Part shown: positions 1-8,549 of the stretch, in pieces
How positions within the stretch are numbered: position 1 is the first letter of the stretch
How the letters are laid out: each line of letters starts with the position of its first letter
DNA from: Helicobacter rodentium ATCC 700285
Lineage (GTDB): Bacteria > Campylobacterota > Campylobacteria > Campylobacterales > Helicobacteraceae
Assembly: GCF_000687535.1 (NCBI RefSeq)
Contig: NZ_JHWC01000005.1
Span: 62,001 to 126,000, forward strand
Direction of reading: 5' to 3'
DNA: 64,000 bases
The notes under the pieces: generated by a model
Told to the model about the DNA's origin: nothing
Databases searched by the model: none
Seen by the model: only the letters and a program-made list of their open reading frames with translations
Translations under genes and position numbers: made by a program

Positions 1-1
1 C

Positions 2-520
2 CGCCCGACACATTTAAGCGATGATTACATAGGGACGCGTGAGGTGATACTCCACGCGATAGATTTGTTACCGACATTTTTTGCAATGGGCGAGGAGGGC
101 GATTGCGGTGAATTGCTTGACGCCACACAAATTTGGGTGTGCTGCTTGTATGCCACCGCACCATTGCTGGATTTCCGCACTTTGCAAGGCGCATTACAAA
201 GGGCAAAAGAGGAGGCACAGGAGTGCTACTGCTTTAGCGCGGTGGAGTATGACTACTCTCCCTTCCGTGCCTTTAGCATTCAAGAGGGCAAAAATGCAAT
301 GCTTTTTAAAGAGCATTTTGCTAAACGCTCACAAGATTTAGAGAAAATCTACCACGATGCGGGGCAATTTTACTTCGCTACCGCGCAAACTTGGTGGAAT
401 CGTGAAAATATCTTTGAGGATTCTGTGAGTATCGTGCTACCCCCTATGCGTGTGCAGGATATTGACACATTAGAGGATTGGAAACTTGCGGAGCTGAAGT
501 ATCAGCTATTGAATCCTTAA
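2..520 (+). CDS. pseF: CMP-pseudaminic acid synthase PseF, C-terminal part (5' end outside window)
   Basis: The frame is open from base 2 to a TAA at 518-520, giving about 172 residues; the family is about 230 residues long, so roughly the first quarter lies outside the window. The visible part begins with an RP-x2-LSDD segment followed by a T-R-E-V stretch, and it ends with VQDIDTLEDWKLAELKY, the typical end of PseF/NeuA-type cytidylyltransferases. By family, the enzyme couples CTP to pseudaminic acid in the cytoplasm, making the CMP-sugar donor for flagellin glycosylation. This fits the pseH genes at 29.8-31.6 kb and the Maf glycosyltransferase at 32-34 kb. A GTG at 44 is only an internal codon. 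The gene is convergent with the sulfatase-like pseudogene, one base away. PseF rather than NeuA/LegF is inferred from context. Confidence 0.82.
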   Translation, partial: RPTHLSDDYIGTREVILHAIDLLPTFFAMGEEGDCGELLDATQIWVCCLYATAPLLDFRTLQGALQRAKEEAQECYCFSAVEYDYSPFRAFSIQEGKNAMLFKEHFAKRSQDLEKIYHDAGQFYFATAQTWWNRENIFEDSVSIVLPPMRVQDIDTLEDWKLAELKYQLLNP

Positions 521-521
521 T

Positions 522-2397
522 CTAATGTTTTTGTAAATTAATCAACCTATAACGCAATTGAGTATCAAGCAGTTCTTCGTAAAGTTTGCGAAATTCTAAA
601 TGCCAAGTATCAAGCTCAAAACCCTTGCTAGAATTCAAAAGACTTTCTGTATCGGCAAAGGGATAACCAAGTGTAGAATCATTTGGGTAAATTCCCTGCT
701 CATCAATCCACACACTGCGATTATAGGCAAATTCAAGTTTGTCGGATTCTATTTTGCCAAGCATATTGCGTCCTCCAAGATTGAGGGTTTCTACCCCGCT
801 TAAAGTTAAAGCATATAGGGTTGGAAAAATATCTTTGTGTGAACCTACTCTTGTTTTGTTGTATGTAATGTCTTTTTGGTAGGGTTTGGGGATATAAAGA
901 TAAAAAGGAACACCAAAACCAAAAGCTTTTTCTGTACCAAAGTCTATTTTTAAATCTCGCACCCTATGATCTCCTGTTGCAGCAATAATGGTATTATCTT
1001 TCAGTGTGCTTTGTTTGATTTTGTTTAAGAATCTTGCAAATTCGTTATTGGCATAAACATAAGTATTAAGGATTGCGGAAGTGTTTTTGGGTATTTTGTC
1101 AAAAATTTCTAACGGGATTTGCTCTTTAGAAAATAAAATCGGCACTTCAGGATAAGGAGGATGGTTTGAGATGCTTAAAGCAAGAATCAAAAGCGGTTCT
1201 TTTGTGTTAGATAAGAGCTCCAATGCTTTTTGATACATAAACTCATCGCCTACTCCATAATGAGGATTATAATGTATTTTGCTTGATATTGGATAATCTT
1301 GAAGCAAAGTAATTTCATCAATGACTTCATCAATGCCTTGTGCTTTCATAAAAAAGCCTAAATCAAACCAAGTTGAATTGCCTGCTGTAAGAAAAATCAC
1401 TCTATAACCTTGCTGCTTATAAACGTCTATTGGGCTAAAGGGTAAATAATGTTTCTTATATTTTGATTTTGAAAGAACAATGGGGCTTTGAAAAAACAAA
1501 CAAAAGAAACTTGAGGCTGTGCCATTTTGACAAGGTAAAAAACGTGTCCATACAAAATCCTCTTCAAAATGTTGAGCAAGTTCTCCTAGCAGATTCAAGT
1601 TTTCCCCTTGCAAAGACAGCATTTGTGTGCCAAAACTTTCCATTAAATTAACCATAATATGCGGTTTATTGGCTAATGCAAAATCATTTTTGGGACTTGT
1701 GGCAAAAAGAGGAAAAATTTTTTCTAATTCCTCCAATCTCTCCATATTTGCAGGTTTTAAATCTAAAGTGTCTTTTTTGTAATCTCTTAATGCAAAATTA
1801 AAACTCATTAAAGGATTGAGGGCGAGAGCATTAAAATTTTCTAAATTAGAAAAACGATAATTTCCAGCTCTCATTGCAACATAGCTAAAATGTCCTCTTA
1901 AAGCTACAATGTAAAGCGCAAGGAAAATTAAAAGCAGAGCTAAAACAACAGGAAATTTCAAGTTAACACTAGGTAAATTTAAATTTAAAATTTTCTTATT
2001 TAGCCAAACGCAAAAAGCACTAAAAGCTAATGCGATAAGCAATAAAACTCCTAAAGGATAATCCTTAAAAACTATGTCCAAAATCGCTTGGGTATTGTCG
2101 TCTTTTAGCCCGAAAATAAAAATATCAATTTTTGTGTGATAAAGTTCGTATATAATTTGAGTATTTAAAAGATTTTAAAATACTTAGAGTCATTGCAACC
2201 AAAAGCGGCAAAAATGTGGTAGAAATAAGTCTTAAATCGCTAATAGCACCCAATGAAAAAAGTTTTATTGTATCTTTTAGATTGTCTTGCATTAATTCAA
2301 TGCCAAGAAATTCTAAGCTCATTGTCAAGCGCATTAAGCAAAAAAGCAGGAGAAAAAGAAATGTAAAAATAATAATTTGAAAAAAGATAAAACGCAT
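522..2397 (-). pseudogene. LTA synthase/sulfatase-family membrane phosphotransferase, frameshifted
   Basis: Two minus-strand frames appear to be parts of one gene. The upstream piece (2125-2397, 90 aa) has a membrane segment and a second hydrophobic stretch, then runs into a TGA. The downstream piece (522 to about 2150) continues in the next frame with residues resembling QIIYELYHTKIDIFIFGLKD, joined directly to the catalytic part; the TTG at 2081 is therefore probably not a real start. The catalytic region shows alkaline-phosphatase-superfamily landmarks: NLMESFGT (metal ligand Glu), NGTASSFF (likely nucleophile Thr), TGDHRVR and GSHKDIFPTL. The family acts on the periplasmic face, moving phosphoglycerol, phosphoethanolamine or a related group. 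The shift lies between 2125 and about 2160, near a TCTTTTAAA run. A small deletion is also possible because the membrane region looks short. A sequencing error cannot be excluded. Confidence 0.7.
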
Positions 2398-2465
2398 TTA
2401 AAGAACCCTTTAATTTTTAGTAAAATTGTATAATACAGAAAGTATGTTAAAGATTTAATGAAGCA

Positions 2466-2494
2466 TTGACAATTAAGCTTTTAAAAAGTATAAT
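2466..2494 (+). promoter_or_regulatory. Consensus sigma-70 promoter for the tRNA-Pro/tRNA-His unit
   Basis: TTGACA at 2466-2471 and TATAAT at 2489-2494 are separated by 17 bases, a perfect match to the housekeeping consensus. It lies 19 bases before tRNA-Pro. A clear -35 box is uncommon in Helicobacter, which suits strong stable-RNA expression. Confidence 0.85.
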
Positions 2495-2513
2495 TGCGCT
2501 TCTTTATTTTAGT

Positions 2514-2591
2514 CGGGGCGTAGCGCAGTCTGGTTAGCGCACTTGGTTTGGGACCAAGGGGTCGAAGGTTCGAATCCTTTCGCCCCGACCA
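2514..2591 (+). tRNA. tRNA-Pro (anticodon TGG)
   Basis: The acceptor arms CGGGGCG (2514-2520) and CGCCCCG (2581-2587) pair perfectly. Discriminator A2588 and an encoded CCA (2589-2591) follow. The anticodon stem CTTGG/CCAAG encloses a loop with TGG, which reads proline codons. The T-arm contains GGTTCGAATCC. It is probably cotranscribed with tRNA-His, 18 bases downstream. Confidence 0.96.
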
Positions 2592-2610
2592 TTTTCTATT
2601 TGTATCAATG

Positions 2611-2687
2611 GTGGGCGTAGCTCAGTCGGTTAGAGCATCAGATTGTGGTCCTGAGGGTCGTGGGTTCGATTCCCATCGCCCACCCCA
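2611..2687 (+). tRNA. tRNA-His (anticodon GTG)
   Basis: The acceptor arms GTGGGCG (2611-2617) and CGCCCAC (2677-2683) pair fully. C73 at 2684 faces an encoded G-1 at 2610, the histidine identity element. CCA is encoded at 2685-2687. The anticodon loop TTGTGGT carries GTG. The closing pair of the anticodon stem is A opposite C instead of the usual A-T. Confidence 0.95.
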
Positions 2688-2783
2688 TTGAATCTTAAGA
2701 ATGAGCCACATAAACCTCTATTTTAAATCAATCTTTTTAAATTTACTGCTGCTTAAGCTAAAATTTGGCTACAATTCCATCTT

Positions 2784-3203
2784 ATGAATGAAAGAATAAA
2801 AAACTTTATTAAAAATCATCATTTGTTAAGTTTGGCTGTCGTGGAGGAAAAATCCAAGACGCTTGAAGTGTATAGTGCAAGTTGTTATTACGCATTTGAT
2901 GAGGCAAAGCTTAGCCTACTTTTCAAGAGTGAATGCGATTCTAAACATATTCAGCTTTGTATCTTAAATCCTAAAGTGGGTGTGATTATCGCAAAGGATT
3001 CCAAAAAACTTGTCGACATTCAAGGTTTGCAAATCAAAGCATTGTTTAAACCCGCAATAAAAGAGCAAAAGAGTATTTATTATGCCCTCTATCCTTTTGC
3101 AAAACTTGGAAGTGGAGAGATTTACTCACTAGAGATTCTATGGGCAAAATATACCGATAATCATCTCTTATTAAAAGAGAAATTAACATATATTAAGGAA
3201 TAA
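2784..3203 (+). CDS. Pyridoxamine 5'-phosphate oxidase-like (split-barrel flavin-fold) small protein
   Basis: This 139-aa cytoplasmic protein resembles the small FMN-binding split-barrel proteins (PNPOx-like, UPF0306/YhbP type). It has a short N-terminal helix, a SLAVVEE strand, then YSASCYYAFDEAKLSLLF and a later NPKVGVIIAKDS strand. No catalytic motif settles a substrate, so the function is unknown. It ends three bases before mnmA and is likely transcribed with it. A TACAAT -10-like hexamer at 2770-2775 sits only eight bases before the ATG and no Shine-Dalgarno is visible, so the message may be leaderless or nearly so. The family assignment rests on overall pattern only. Confidence 0.65.
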   Translation: MNERIKNFIKNHHLLSLAVVEEKSKTLEVYSASCYYAFDEAKLSLLFKSECDSKHIQLCILNPKVGVIIAKDSKKLVDIQGLQIKALFKPAIKEQKSIYYALYPFAKLGSGEIYSLEILWAKYTDNHLLLKEKLTYIKE

Positions 3204-3206
3204 GAT

Positions 3207-4265
3207 ATGAAAAAAGTTTTATTGTTAATGAGTGGAGGCGTAGATTCAAGTTATTGCGCTTATTTATTGCAAAAGGCAGGATACCTCGTGTATGGAGTGT
3301 ATTTGAAACTGCACGACAAAGAGGAAAAACATCAATACTATGAAAAGAATATTCAACAATGTGCGGAGAAATTAGGAATCTCTTATGAAATTGTAGATGA
3401 GCGGGAGCTTTTTAAAAAAGCAGTTTATGATTATTTTGTAGAATCGTATGCTAAGGGACACACACCAAACCCTTGTGCTTTATGTAATCCGCTTGTGAAG
3501 TTTGGAATCGCATTTAAACTAGCGGATAAAATGGGCTGTGATTATGTCGCCACAGGGCATTATGCGCAAATCAAAAATGGCTATATAGCACAGGGTGTAG
3601 ATACGACAAAAGACCAAAGCTATTTTTTGTTTGGATTAAAAAAACAATGGATTCCACGCATTCTCTTTCCTTTGGGAGATAAAATCAAGGCAGAAATAAA
3701 GCCTCTTGCGCTTAAAGAACTCCCTTGGCTTGGAAGCTTGGAGAGTTATAAGGATTCGCAAGAAATTTGTTTTGTGGAAAATACTTATATTGATGTGTTA
3801 AAAAAACATTTCAATGTGGAATCGCAAGGCAAGGTGCTAGACACGCAAAATAGGGAAATAGGCACACACAAAGGTTATATGCAATATACGATTGGCAAAC
3901 GCAAGGGCTTTAGCGTCAAAGGTGCGCTTACTCCGCATTATGTGTTAAAAATCAATCCGCAAGACAACACGATTGTTGTGGGAGAAAAAGAGGAGTTGGC
4001 AACCCACCAAGTGTGTGCGTTAAATTTTTCCTTGCCTCAAGAAATTTTTGGGGATAAGGAGGAGCTAGAATGCGAAGTAAAGATTCGTTATAGAAGTCAT
4101 AAGGCAAAGGCAAAAGTGCAATTAACGCAAGAATTGGATACGCAAGGCAATCCAAGAGAGATTTTGGTTGCGAATCTGCAAGAACCAACTTATGGTGTTG
4201 CAAGCGGACAGGCTTTAGTATTATATCAAGAGGATAAGGTGTTGGGGGGAGGGTTTATTCTCTGA
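3207..4265 (+). CDS. mnmA: tRNA-specific 2-thiouridylase MnmA
   Basis: A 352-aa enzyme that activates U34 of Lys, Glu and Gln tRNAs with ATP and inserts sulfur. The PP-loop MSGGVDSS is at residues 8-15. The catalytic cysteine pair lies in NPCALCNP (about residue 92) and SQEICFVEN (about 188), and the tRNA-binding GHYAQ and DQSYFLF motifs are present. Length is normal for the family. An AAGGA ribosome site lies before the ATG. The gene follows the flavin-fold gene with a three-base gap, suggesting cotranscription. Nothing looks damaged. Confidence 0.96.
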   Translation: MKKVLLLMSGGVDSSYCAYLLQKAGYLVYGVYLKLHDKEEKHQYYEKNIQQCAEKLGISYEIVDERELFKKAVYDYFVESYAKGHTPNPCALCNPLVKFGIAFKLADKMGCDYVATGHYAQIKNGYIAQGVDTTKDQSYFLFGLKKQWIPRILFPLGDKIKAEIKPLALKELPWLGSLESYKDSQEICFVENTYIDVLKKHFNVESQGKVLDTQNREIGTHKGYMQYTIGKRKGFSVKGALTPHYVLKINPQDNTIVVGEKEELATHQVCALNFSLPQEIFGDKEELECEVKIRYRSHKAKAKVQLTQELDTQGNPREILVANLQEPTYGVASGQALVLYQEDKVLGGGFIL

Positions 4266-4363
4266 TGTAGAATCTGCAAAGGCAAGAATGGATTAAAATT
4301 GCCGTAAAACTAGAGGATTCTATTCCTTAAGTGCGCACCGCTTAAGGTGCGAGGTTTTATAGC

Positions 4364-4402
4364 CTTAAAAGCAAGGGTAGTTTTGTTCGCCTTGCTTTTA
4401 AG
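4364..4402. repeat. Perfect 13-bp inverted repeat between mnmA and the lipoprotein gene
   Basis: CTTAAAAGCAAGG at 4364-4376 is matched by its exact complement at 4390-4402, leaving a 13-base loop. It lies between convergent genes, so it may act as a bidirectional terminator, but no clear T-run follows on either side. A smaller repeat, CCTTAAG/CTTAAGG, lies at 4325-4347. Confidence 0.6.
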
Positions 4403-4421
4403 AGTTGGAATCTTTGAGATT

Positions 4422-4940
4422 TTATTTTTTAGAGTTTTCCTCTTTTTGCGCTCTTGCTTTTAATTCTTTGGTAAGATTTTGAAATTCTTGACTTGCTTTT
4501 CTATTGTTATACTCGGCTTTGTAAATATCGTATTCTGCTTGATTTTGGATATATTTAGCAAGTGTATAATTTAGTTCCGCACAAGTTTTATTGTATTTTT
4601 CAACCTCTTCTTCGGATAGTTGATACTCGCCCATTTCTTTTTCTAGGGTTTTTTGTTTTTTGGCTAAAGATTCTAATTCGGAAGCAGAGCCGATTTTCCT
4701 TGCCTTTTGGTTAATTTCTTTTATTTCATCTATATAGGATTGCACAAGTTCTTTGTGATAGGGATTGCCCCATACGCCATAAGTAACAACCTTTTCACAT
4801 TCCGCCACTTGCTTTTTAAAAGTCCCAAAATCATCGGAAAATTTATCCACCAAATTTGCTTTTGTCCCACTTGCACCACAACCCACTAAAACGATTCCTA
4901 ATGCACCTGCCAATGCGAGATTTGTTAAGAATTTTTTCAT
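4422..4940 (-). CDS. Putative lipoprotein, coiled-coil, unknown function
   Basis: A 172-aa protein with a lipoprotein signal: Lys-Lys, a hydrophobic stretch and the lipobox LVGC with the acylated Cys near residue 21. The mature part is charged and helical, with repeated Lys/Glu-rich heptad-like stretches (EIKEINQKARKIG, KKQKTLEKEMGEYQL) and two further cysteines, at about residues 48 and 120, that could form a disulfide. I do not recognise the family. It is likely anchored in the periplasmic face of a membrane. A GGAGG ribosome site precedes the ATG. It is monocistronic, with AT-rich DNA upstream and a repeat block beyond. Confidence 0.75.
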   Translation of the reverse strand: MKKFLTNLALAGALGIVLVGCGASGTKANLVDKFSDDFGTFKKQVAECEKVVTYGVWGNPYHKELVQSYIDEIKEINQKARKIGSASELESLAKKQKTLEKEMGEYQLSEEEVEKYNKTCAELNYTLAKYIQNQAEYDIYKAEYNNRKASQEFQNLTKELKARAQKEENSKK

Positions 4941-5087
4941 TCATTACCTCCAAAATTTAAAAATAATTTCGGTATAATATTAAAAATATATTAAAAATAT
5001 AATTTAATTAATTAAGTTAAAATATTTATTATATTATTTTTTAAAAGATAAGTATCAATGCGTTGTTTTGTTTTTCTGCTGTATAAC

Positions 5088-5310
5088 ATTATGGATTGCC
5101 ACGAATGCTACGCATTCTCGCAATAACAAAAAGTCGGCTGCTTCGTCATTGCGAACGGAGTGTTGCAGTCCATAATCAAGCATAATGTAAATATAGCAAT
5201 GGAAGCTGTAAGGTAATTCAAAGTATGGATTATCGCAAGATTCCAATGAAGCTTGCGCAATGATGAAGTGGTAAATCTTTAAGCGTTTGCGGATTGCCAC
5301 AATTCTACAA
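5088..5310. repeat. Dispersed REP-like hairpin repeats, block 1
   Basis: This block fills most of the gap between the lipoprotein gene and flgG. The first unit has outer ATTGC (5095-5099) and GCAAT (5120-5124), with an inner stem GAATGC (5103-5108), loop TAC and GCATTC (5112-5117). A second unit in reverse orientation follows (GTCATTGCGAA ... CCATAATC, to 5177), then degenerate copies to about 5310. Bases 4941-5087 are AT-rich and probably hold the lipoprotein promoter. I see no gene here. Confidence 0.8.
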
Positions 5311-5360
5311 GTGGAATCCTACAAGGGTAAAGTAATGAGTGTTAAACACTTCTCACAAAG

Positions 5361-5381
5361 GCAAAAGGCTAATTAAGCCTT
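5361..5381 (-). terminator. Rho-independent terminator of flgG
   Basis: Read on the minus strand, AAGGCT-loop-AGCCTT (arms 5365-5370 and 5376-5381) is followed by TTTTGCC. The hairpin overlaps the flgG stop codon, as is common in compact genomes. The stem is short, so strength is uncertain. Confidence 0.6.
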
Positions 5382-6165
5382 AGTTCCTCTTAAGCTGATT
5401 AACGATTTGGAGCATAGAATCCGCGGTTTGAATGGATTTAGAATTTGCTTCATAGGCTCTTTGTCCAACGATTAAGTCTGTCATCTCCTCTACTAACTTT
5501 ACATTACTCGTCTCTACAAACCCTTGTCTTAGTTGCCCAAAGCCATTTAATCCCGGAGTTCCTACGATAGGGTCTCCTGAAGCATTGGTATTCAAATAGA
5601 GATTATCGCCTAATGCGTGCAAACCTGCGGGGTTGATGAAATTCACGGTTTCAATCTGTCCTAGTTGGTTTGTATCTGCTCCTTGCACAACAGTTACCGT
5701 TCCATCTACTCCGATAGTTAGCTGTGTTGCGTCGTCGGGGATTGTAATATTTGGCACAAGCAAGTAACCTTGAGAATTGACAACATTCCCCTCATCGTCC
5801 CTTTTGAATGAACCATCGCGTGTATAGGCAATCGTCCCATCAGGAAGTTCAATTTGAAAAAATCCATTTCCTGTGATTGCAACATCAAGGCTTTGCTCGG
5901 TTTCTTTGAAGTTTCCTTGAGAAAATAACTTTTGCACCGAAGTAGGGCGCACACCTAACCCCACTTCAATCCCTGTTGGGCTAAGTGTAGTTTCTGAAGT
6001 GCTTGAACCTGCATATTGAATCACTTGATGAAACAAGTCTGCAAATTCTGCTCTTTCTTTGCGATAACCAAATGTATTAACATTAGAAATATTGTTTGAA
6101 GTAACATCAATAAATAATTGCTGTCCTAACATACCTGTTGTTGCGGTGTAGAGTGCTCTCATCAT
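5380..6165 (-). CDS. flgG: Flagellar distal rod protein FlgG
   Basis: A 261-aa rod protein that links the basal body to the hook. The N-terminus MMRALYTATTGMLGQQL and the SNNISNVNTFGYRKERAEF segment are the classic rod/hook N-terminal domain. The C-terminal VETSNVKLVEEMTDLIVGQRAYEANSKSIQTAD matches the family's conserved end; the two ends form the coiled coil of the rod. Length equals the usual 260-262 residues. It has no signal peptide, being exported by the flagellar type III apparatus. It lies 12 bases after flgG2 and is probably read from that gene's sigma-54 promoter. The paired arrangement matches flgG2-flgG of Campylobacter. Confidence 0.95.
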   Translation of the reverse strand: MMRALYTATTGMLGQQLFIDVTSNNISNVNTFGYRKERAEFADLFHQVIQYAGSSTSETTLSPTGIEVGLGVRPTSVQKLFSQGNFKETEQSLDVAITGNGFFQIELPDGTIAYTRDGSFKRDDEGNVVNSQGYLLVPNITIPDDATQLTIGVDGTVTVVQGADTNQLGQIETVNFINPAGLHALGDNLYLNTNASGDPIVGTPGLNGFGQLRQGFVETSNVKLVEEMTDLIVGQRAYEANSKSIQTADSMLQIVNQLKRN

Positions 6166-6177
6166 TGGGAATCCTTT

Positions 6178-7011
6178 TTATGCTTTTGCTGCTAATTTTG
6201 TGATTGCTTCTGTGTTTAGCTCGTCCATGTGTGTTTTTAACACTTTAGAATAAGCTTCCACTAAACGATTGGTTTCAATCAATCCTGTCATTTCATAGAC
6301 AACATTGATATTACTTTTTTCCAAAAACCCTTGACGCACTGCGCCACTTTGTTCTAACGCTTCGCGTTCATTGCTTCTCTCTTGCGGATAGGCATAGAGA
6401 TTATCGCCCACTTTTTTAAGATATTTTGGATTCTCAAAAGAGACAATACCAATATTTGTGAGTAATTCCATTTCGCTAATTCCCTCATTGTTTAAGTCTC
6501 TTGTATAGATATTTCCGTGTGTATCCACTTCAACTTGGAATCCGTCAATAAATTCAATGTATTGTGGAGCGTCTAAATATTCGCGTGGCAATACAGGAAA
6601 GCCCTCTTTATTAACCAATCTCCCTTGTTCATTTAAGACAAAAGAACCATCACGCGTGTAACGAATCCCATCGGGTGTTTCAATCATAAAATACGCATTT
6701 TCTCGCCCAAGTGCGAAATCAAAGGTATTGTCTGTTTGCATCATTCCACCCAGTGAGCGGTCTGTAAATTCCTCCACGATGTGTGGCACACGATTTAAAG
6801 AGCGGTTGTAGAATTTTGCAGCATCTTTTGTCTGCTCATCAATAGGTAAAAACTCTTTGTGTTGCTCATAAAGTCTTAAAAAATCGCCAATCACAACATC
6901 ATCGCGTTTGAATCCGGTTGTGTTTGCGTTTGCAATATTGTTTGCAATTACATCTAGGCGGTTGATTTGTGTAACCATACCGCCAACAGAACTATAATAT
7001 CCACCTTGCAT
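6178..7011 (-). CDS. FlgG-like/FlgF-type flagellar basal-body rod protein (FlgG2)
   Basis: A 277-aa paralogue of FlgG. It starts MQGGYYSSVGGMVTQINRLDVIANNIANANTTGFK in outline, carrying the rod-family ANNIANANTTGFKR motif, and ends with an EMTGLIETNRLVEAYSKVLKTHMDELNT-type C-terminal helix. It corresponds to the second FlgG/FlgF-type gene of Helicobacter and Campylobacter and is expected to build the proximal rod, exported by the flagellar secretion system. It is first of a two-gene unit with flgG (12-base gap). A good sigma-54 site lies 35-50 bases upstream of its ATG. Whether it should be named FlgF or FlgG2 cannot be settled from sequence alone. Confidence 0.9.
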   Translation of the reverse strand: MQGGYYSSVGGMVTQINRLDVIANNIANANTTGFKRDDVVIGDFLRLYEQHKEFLPIDEQTKDAAKFYNRSLNRVPHIVEEFTDRSLGGMMQTDNTFDFALGRENAYFMIETPDGIRYTRDGSFVLNEQGRLVNKEGFPVLPREYLDAPQYIEFIDGFQVEVDTHGNIYTRDLNNEGISEMELLTNIGIVSFENPKYLKKVGDNLYAYPQERSNEREALEQSGAVRQGFLEKSNINVVYEMTGLIETNRLVEAYSKVLKTHMDELNTEAITKLAAKA

Positions 7012-7045
7012 TGTATGCCTTTTGTTAAACTTTTGTGGAAGTTAA

Positions 7046-7061
7046 AGCAAAAGGTGTTCCA
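7046..7061 (-). promoter_or_regulatory. Sigma-54 (RpoN) promoter of flgG2-flgG
   Basis: On the minus strand the sequence is TGGAAC, five bases, TTGCT, matching the -24/-12 consensus (TGGCAC-N5-TTGCW) with exact GG-to-GC spacing. The expected start is about 23 bases before the ATG. RpoN control of rod genes is the rule in Helicobacter and Campylobacter. Confidence 0.85.
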
Positions 7062-7082
7062 AAATTCTCTTTGCATTGATTG

Positions 7083-7520
7083 CGTTGTGAGATTCCATAT
7101 TGCACTCCACTTCGTCATTGCAAGACTTCGTAGAAGTTGTGGTATGCTTTTGTGTAAGTATTTGCGTCCGACTTAGTGTAAATCTATAATTTGCCATTGT
7201 GTCATTGCGAAGCCTTTTTAAAAGGCTGTGGTAATCTATAATCTAGCATATTTTAGGTTTTACAATGGAATCTTTAAAAGGTTTGAAGCTGTAGAGTGAT
7301 AGGCGAGATTCTGCATTATGGATTGCTTCGGCTTCGCCTCGCAATGACAAGGTGGCTAGTTTTCGTCATTGTGAGAATGCGTAATATTCGTGGTGTGCGT
7401 TGCGTAAGCAACTCACCCGCTTTAGCGCAAATCCATAATCTTAAATCGCTTTAAAGATTCCATTGTAAAAATAAGGTTTGTTAAGATTACAAATTGCTTC
7501 GTTACACTCGCAATGACGCA
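7083..7520. repeat. Dispersed REP-like hairpin repeats, block 2
   Basis: Several units occur in both orientations. Examples: ATTGC-AAG-ACTTC-GTA-GAAGT near 7118-7140; the unit from 7202 with inner stem AGCCTTTT/AAAAGGCT (7211-7218 and 7220-7227); GATTGCTTCGGCTTCGCC ... CGCAATGAC near 7320-7350; and a further unit ending at 7520. Associated CAATGGAATCTTTAAA-type blocks lie between them. The block fills the 550-base gap between the flgG2 promoter and flhX. No gene is evident. Confidence 0.8.
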
Positions 7521-7563
7521 AGGGGTTCTCACCTTTTTGTATCCGCTTCCTTAAAAATGGAAA

Positions 7564-7851
7564 TTAATTTTTATTGCTCATTTGCGCTTTGTTTTCAGTT
7601 TTATAGAGCCAAATAAACACTTCCACGACTGCTTTATAAAGTTGAGGCGGAATCTCCTCATCTAATTCTAAGTTAATCAGTGAATCCACAAGTGCTTTGC
7701 TTTGAAATAAAGGAATTTCGTATTCTTTAGCTTTTTCAATGATTCTTTGCGCAAGGAAACCCTCGCCTTTAGCGATGACTTTAGGTGCGCGTTGTTTGTT
7801 TTGCTCATAGGCGAGTGCGACTGCTTTTTGATTAAGAGGAAGTGGCGACAT
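7564..7851 (-). CDS. flhX: FlhB C-terminal domain paralogue (FlhX-type)
   Basis: A 95-aa soluble protein resembling only the cytoplasmic C-terminal domain of FlhB/YscU export-gate proteins. It has the sequence of the post-cleavage part (LNQKAVALAYEQNKQRAPKVIAKGEGFLAQRIIEKA in outline) and lacks the NPTH autocleavage motif, starting just after where it would lie. In Helicobacter and Campylobacter such stand-alone proteins can partly replace the FlhB C-terminal fragment in flagellar type III export. Its stop overlaps the start region of ribE, the same neighbour as in H. pylori, so the two form an operon with ribE first. Confidence 0.85.
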   Translation of the reverse strand: MSPLPLNQKAVALAYEQNKQRAPKVIAKGEGFLAQRIIEKAKEYEIPLFQSKALVDSLINLELDEEIPPQLYKAVVEVFIWLYKTENKAQMSNKN

Positions 7852-8489
7852 TAATAGCTCCCTAAGATTCTATCCACTGCTTCCCAGCTTAGGTTTTGAG
7901 CAGTGTTAGAATCCTTTATTGTTATGGAATTTGTATGCAAAAAATGCCATACCATACGCGCAAGGCAATCGGTTTCTATATTGACGCGCATTCCTACTTT
8001 GTAATTTTTAAAAAGCGTGGAATCAAAGGTATGCGGAATAATCGTTAAGCGCAAGGAGTCTTGCAGGATTTCATTAATGGTTAAACTAATGCCTTGAATC
8101 GCAATGCTTCCTTTTGGCACACAGAGTGCAAGGATTTTAGGGGTGGTGCGGATAAAAAAGTCTGTGCCGATTCTATGGGATTCTATTCTTGTAATTTCTC
8201 CGATTCCGTCAATATGCCCTTGCACAAGATGTCCATCTAATCTATCGCTTAGGAGCATAGCAGGTTCAATATGCACCAAATCTTTGTAGCTTTCTAATGC
8301 AAGTTGTTGTTGTGTTTCCTCACTAAGTTCCAATACAAAACCCTTGTTTAAAACTTGAATTGTGGTAAGACAAGCACCATTTACAGCAATAGAATCTCCA
8401 ATTTTTGGCTTGTATTTTGCATTGATAGTGAGTTTTGCATTTTGCAAGGATTCCACTTTTCCAAACTCACGCACAAGTCCTGTAAACAT
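7851..8489 (-). CDS. ribE: Riboflavin synthase, alpha subunit
   Basis: A 212-aa enzyme that dismutates two 6,7-dimethyl-8-ribityllumazine molecules to riboflavin. It starts with the family hallmark MFTGLVREFGKVESL and has two lumazine-binding repeats (about residues 1-90 and 91-185). Each carries a G-x-S-I-A-V/I-x-G-type motif: GDSIAVNGACLT and KGSIAIQGISLTINE. The GHLVQGHIDGIGEI strand is present. The C-terminal helix that drives trimer formation follows. It overlaps flhX by one base and is divergent from the TatD-family gene across a 60-base gap that must hold both promoters. Confidence 0.95.
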   Translation of the reverse strand: MFTGLVREFGKVESLQNAKLTINAKYKPKIGDSIAVNGACLTTIQVLNKGFVLELSEETQQQLALESYKDLVHIEPAMLLSDRLDGHLVQGHIDGIGEITRIESHRIGTDFFIRTTPKILALCVPKGSIAIQGISLTINEILQDSLRLTIIPHTFDSTLFKNYKVGMRVNIETDCLARMVWHFLHTNSITIKDSNTAQNLSWEAVDRILGSY

Positions 8490-8549
8490 TTACAACCTTT
8501 AAGTAAAATTGCATTAAAATTTGCAAATTGTAGCATAAAAAGGAGTAAT

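Noticed and set aside
5055-5300. 81-codon minus-strand frame
   Set aside because: It is composed of REP-like repeat units and has no ribosome site.
6967-7176. 69-codon plus-strand frame
   Set aside because: It overlaps the flgG2 start, its sigma-54 promoter and the repeat block; not plausible as a gene.
5088-7520. CRISPR-like array
   Set aside because: Repeats are palindromic, in both orientations, with irregular spacing and no unique spacers; no cas genes are present.
8355-8549. Longer N-terminus for the TatD-family gene
   Set aside because: It would overlap ribE antisense; the ATG at 8550 has a good ribosome site and gives the normal family length.
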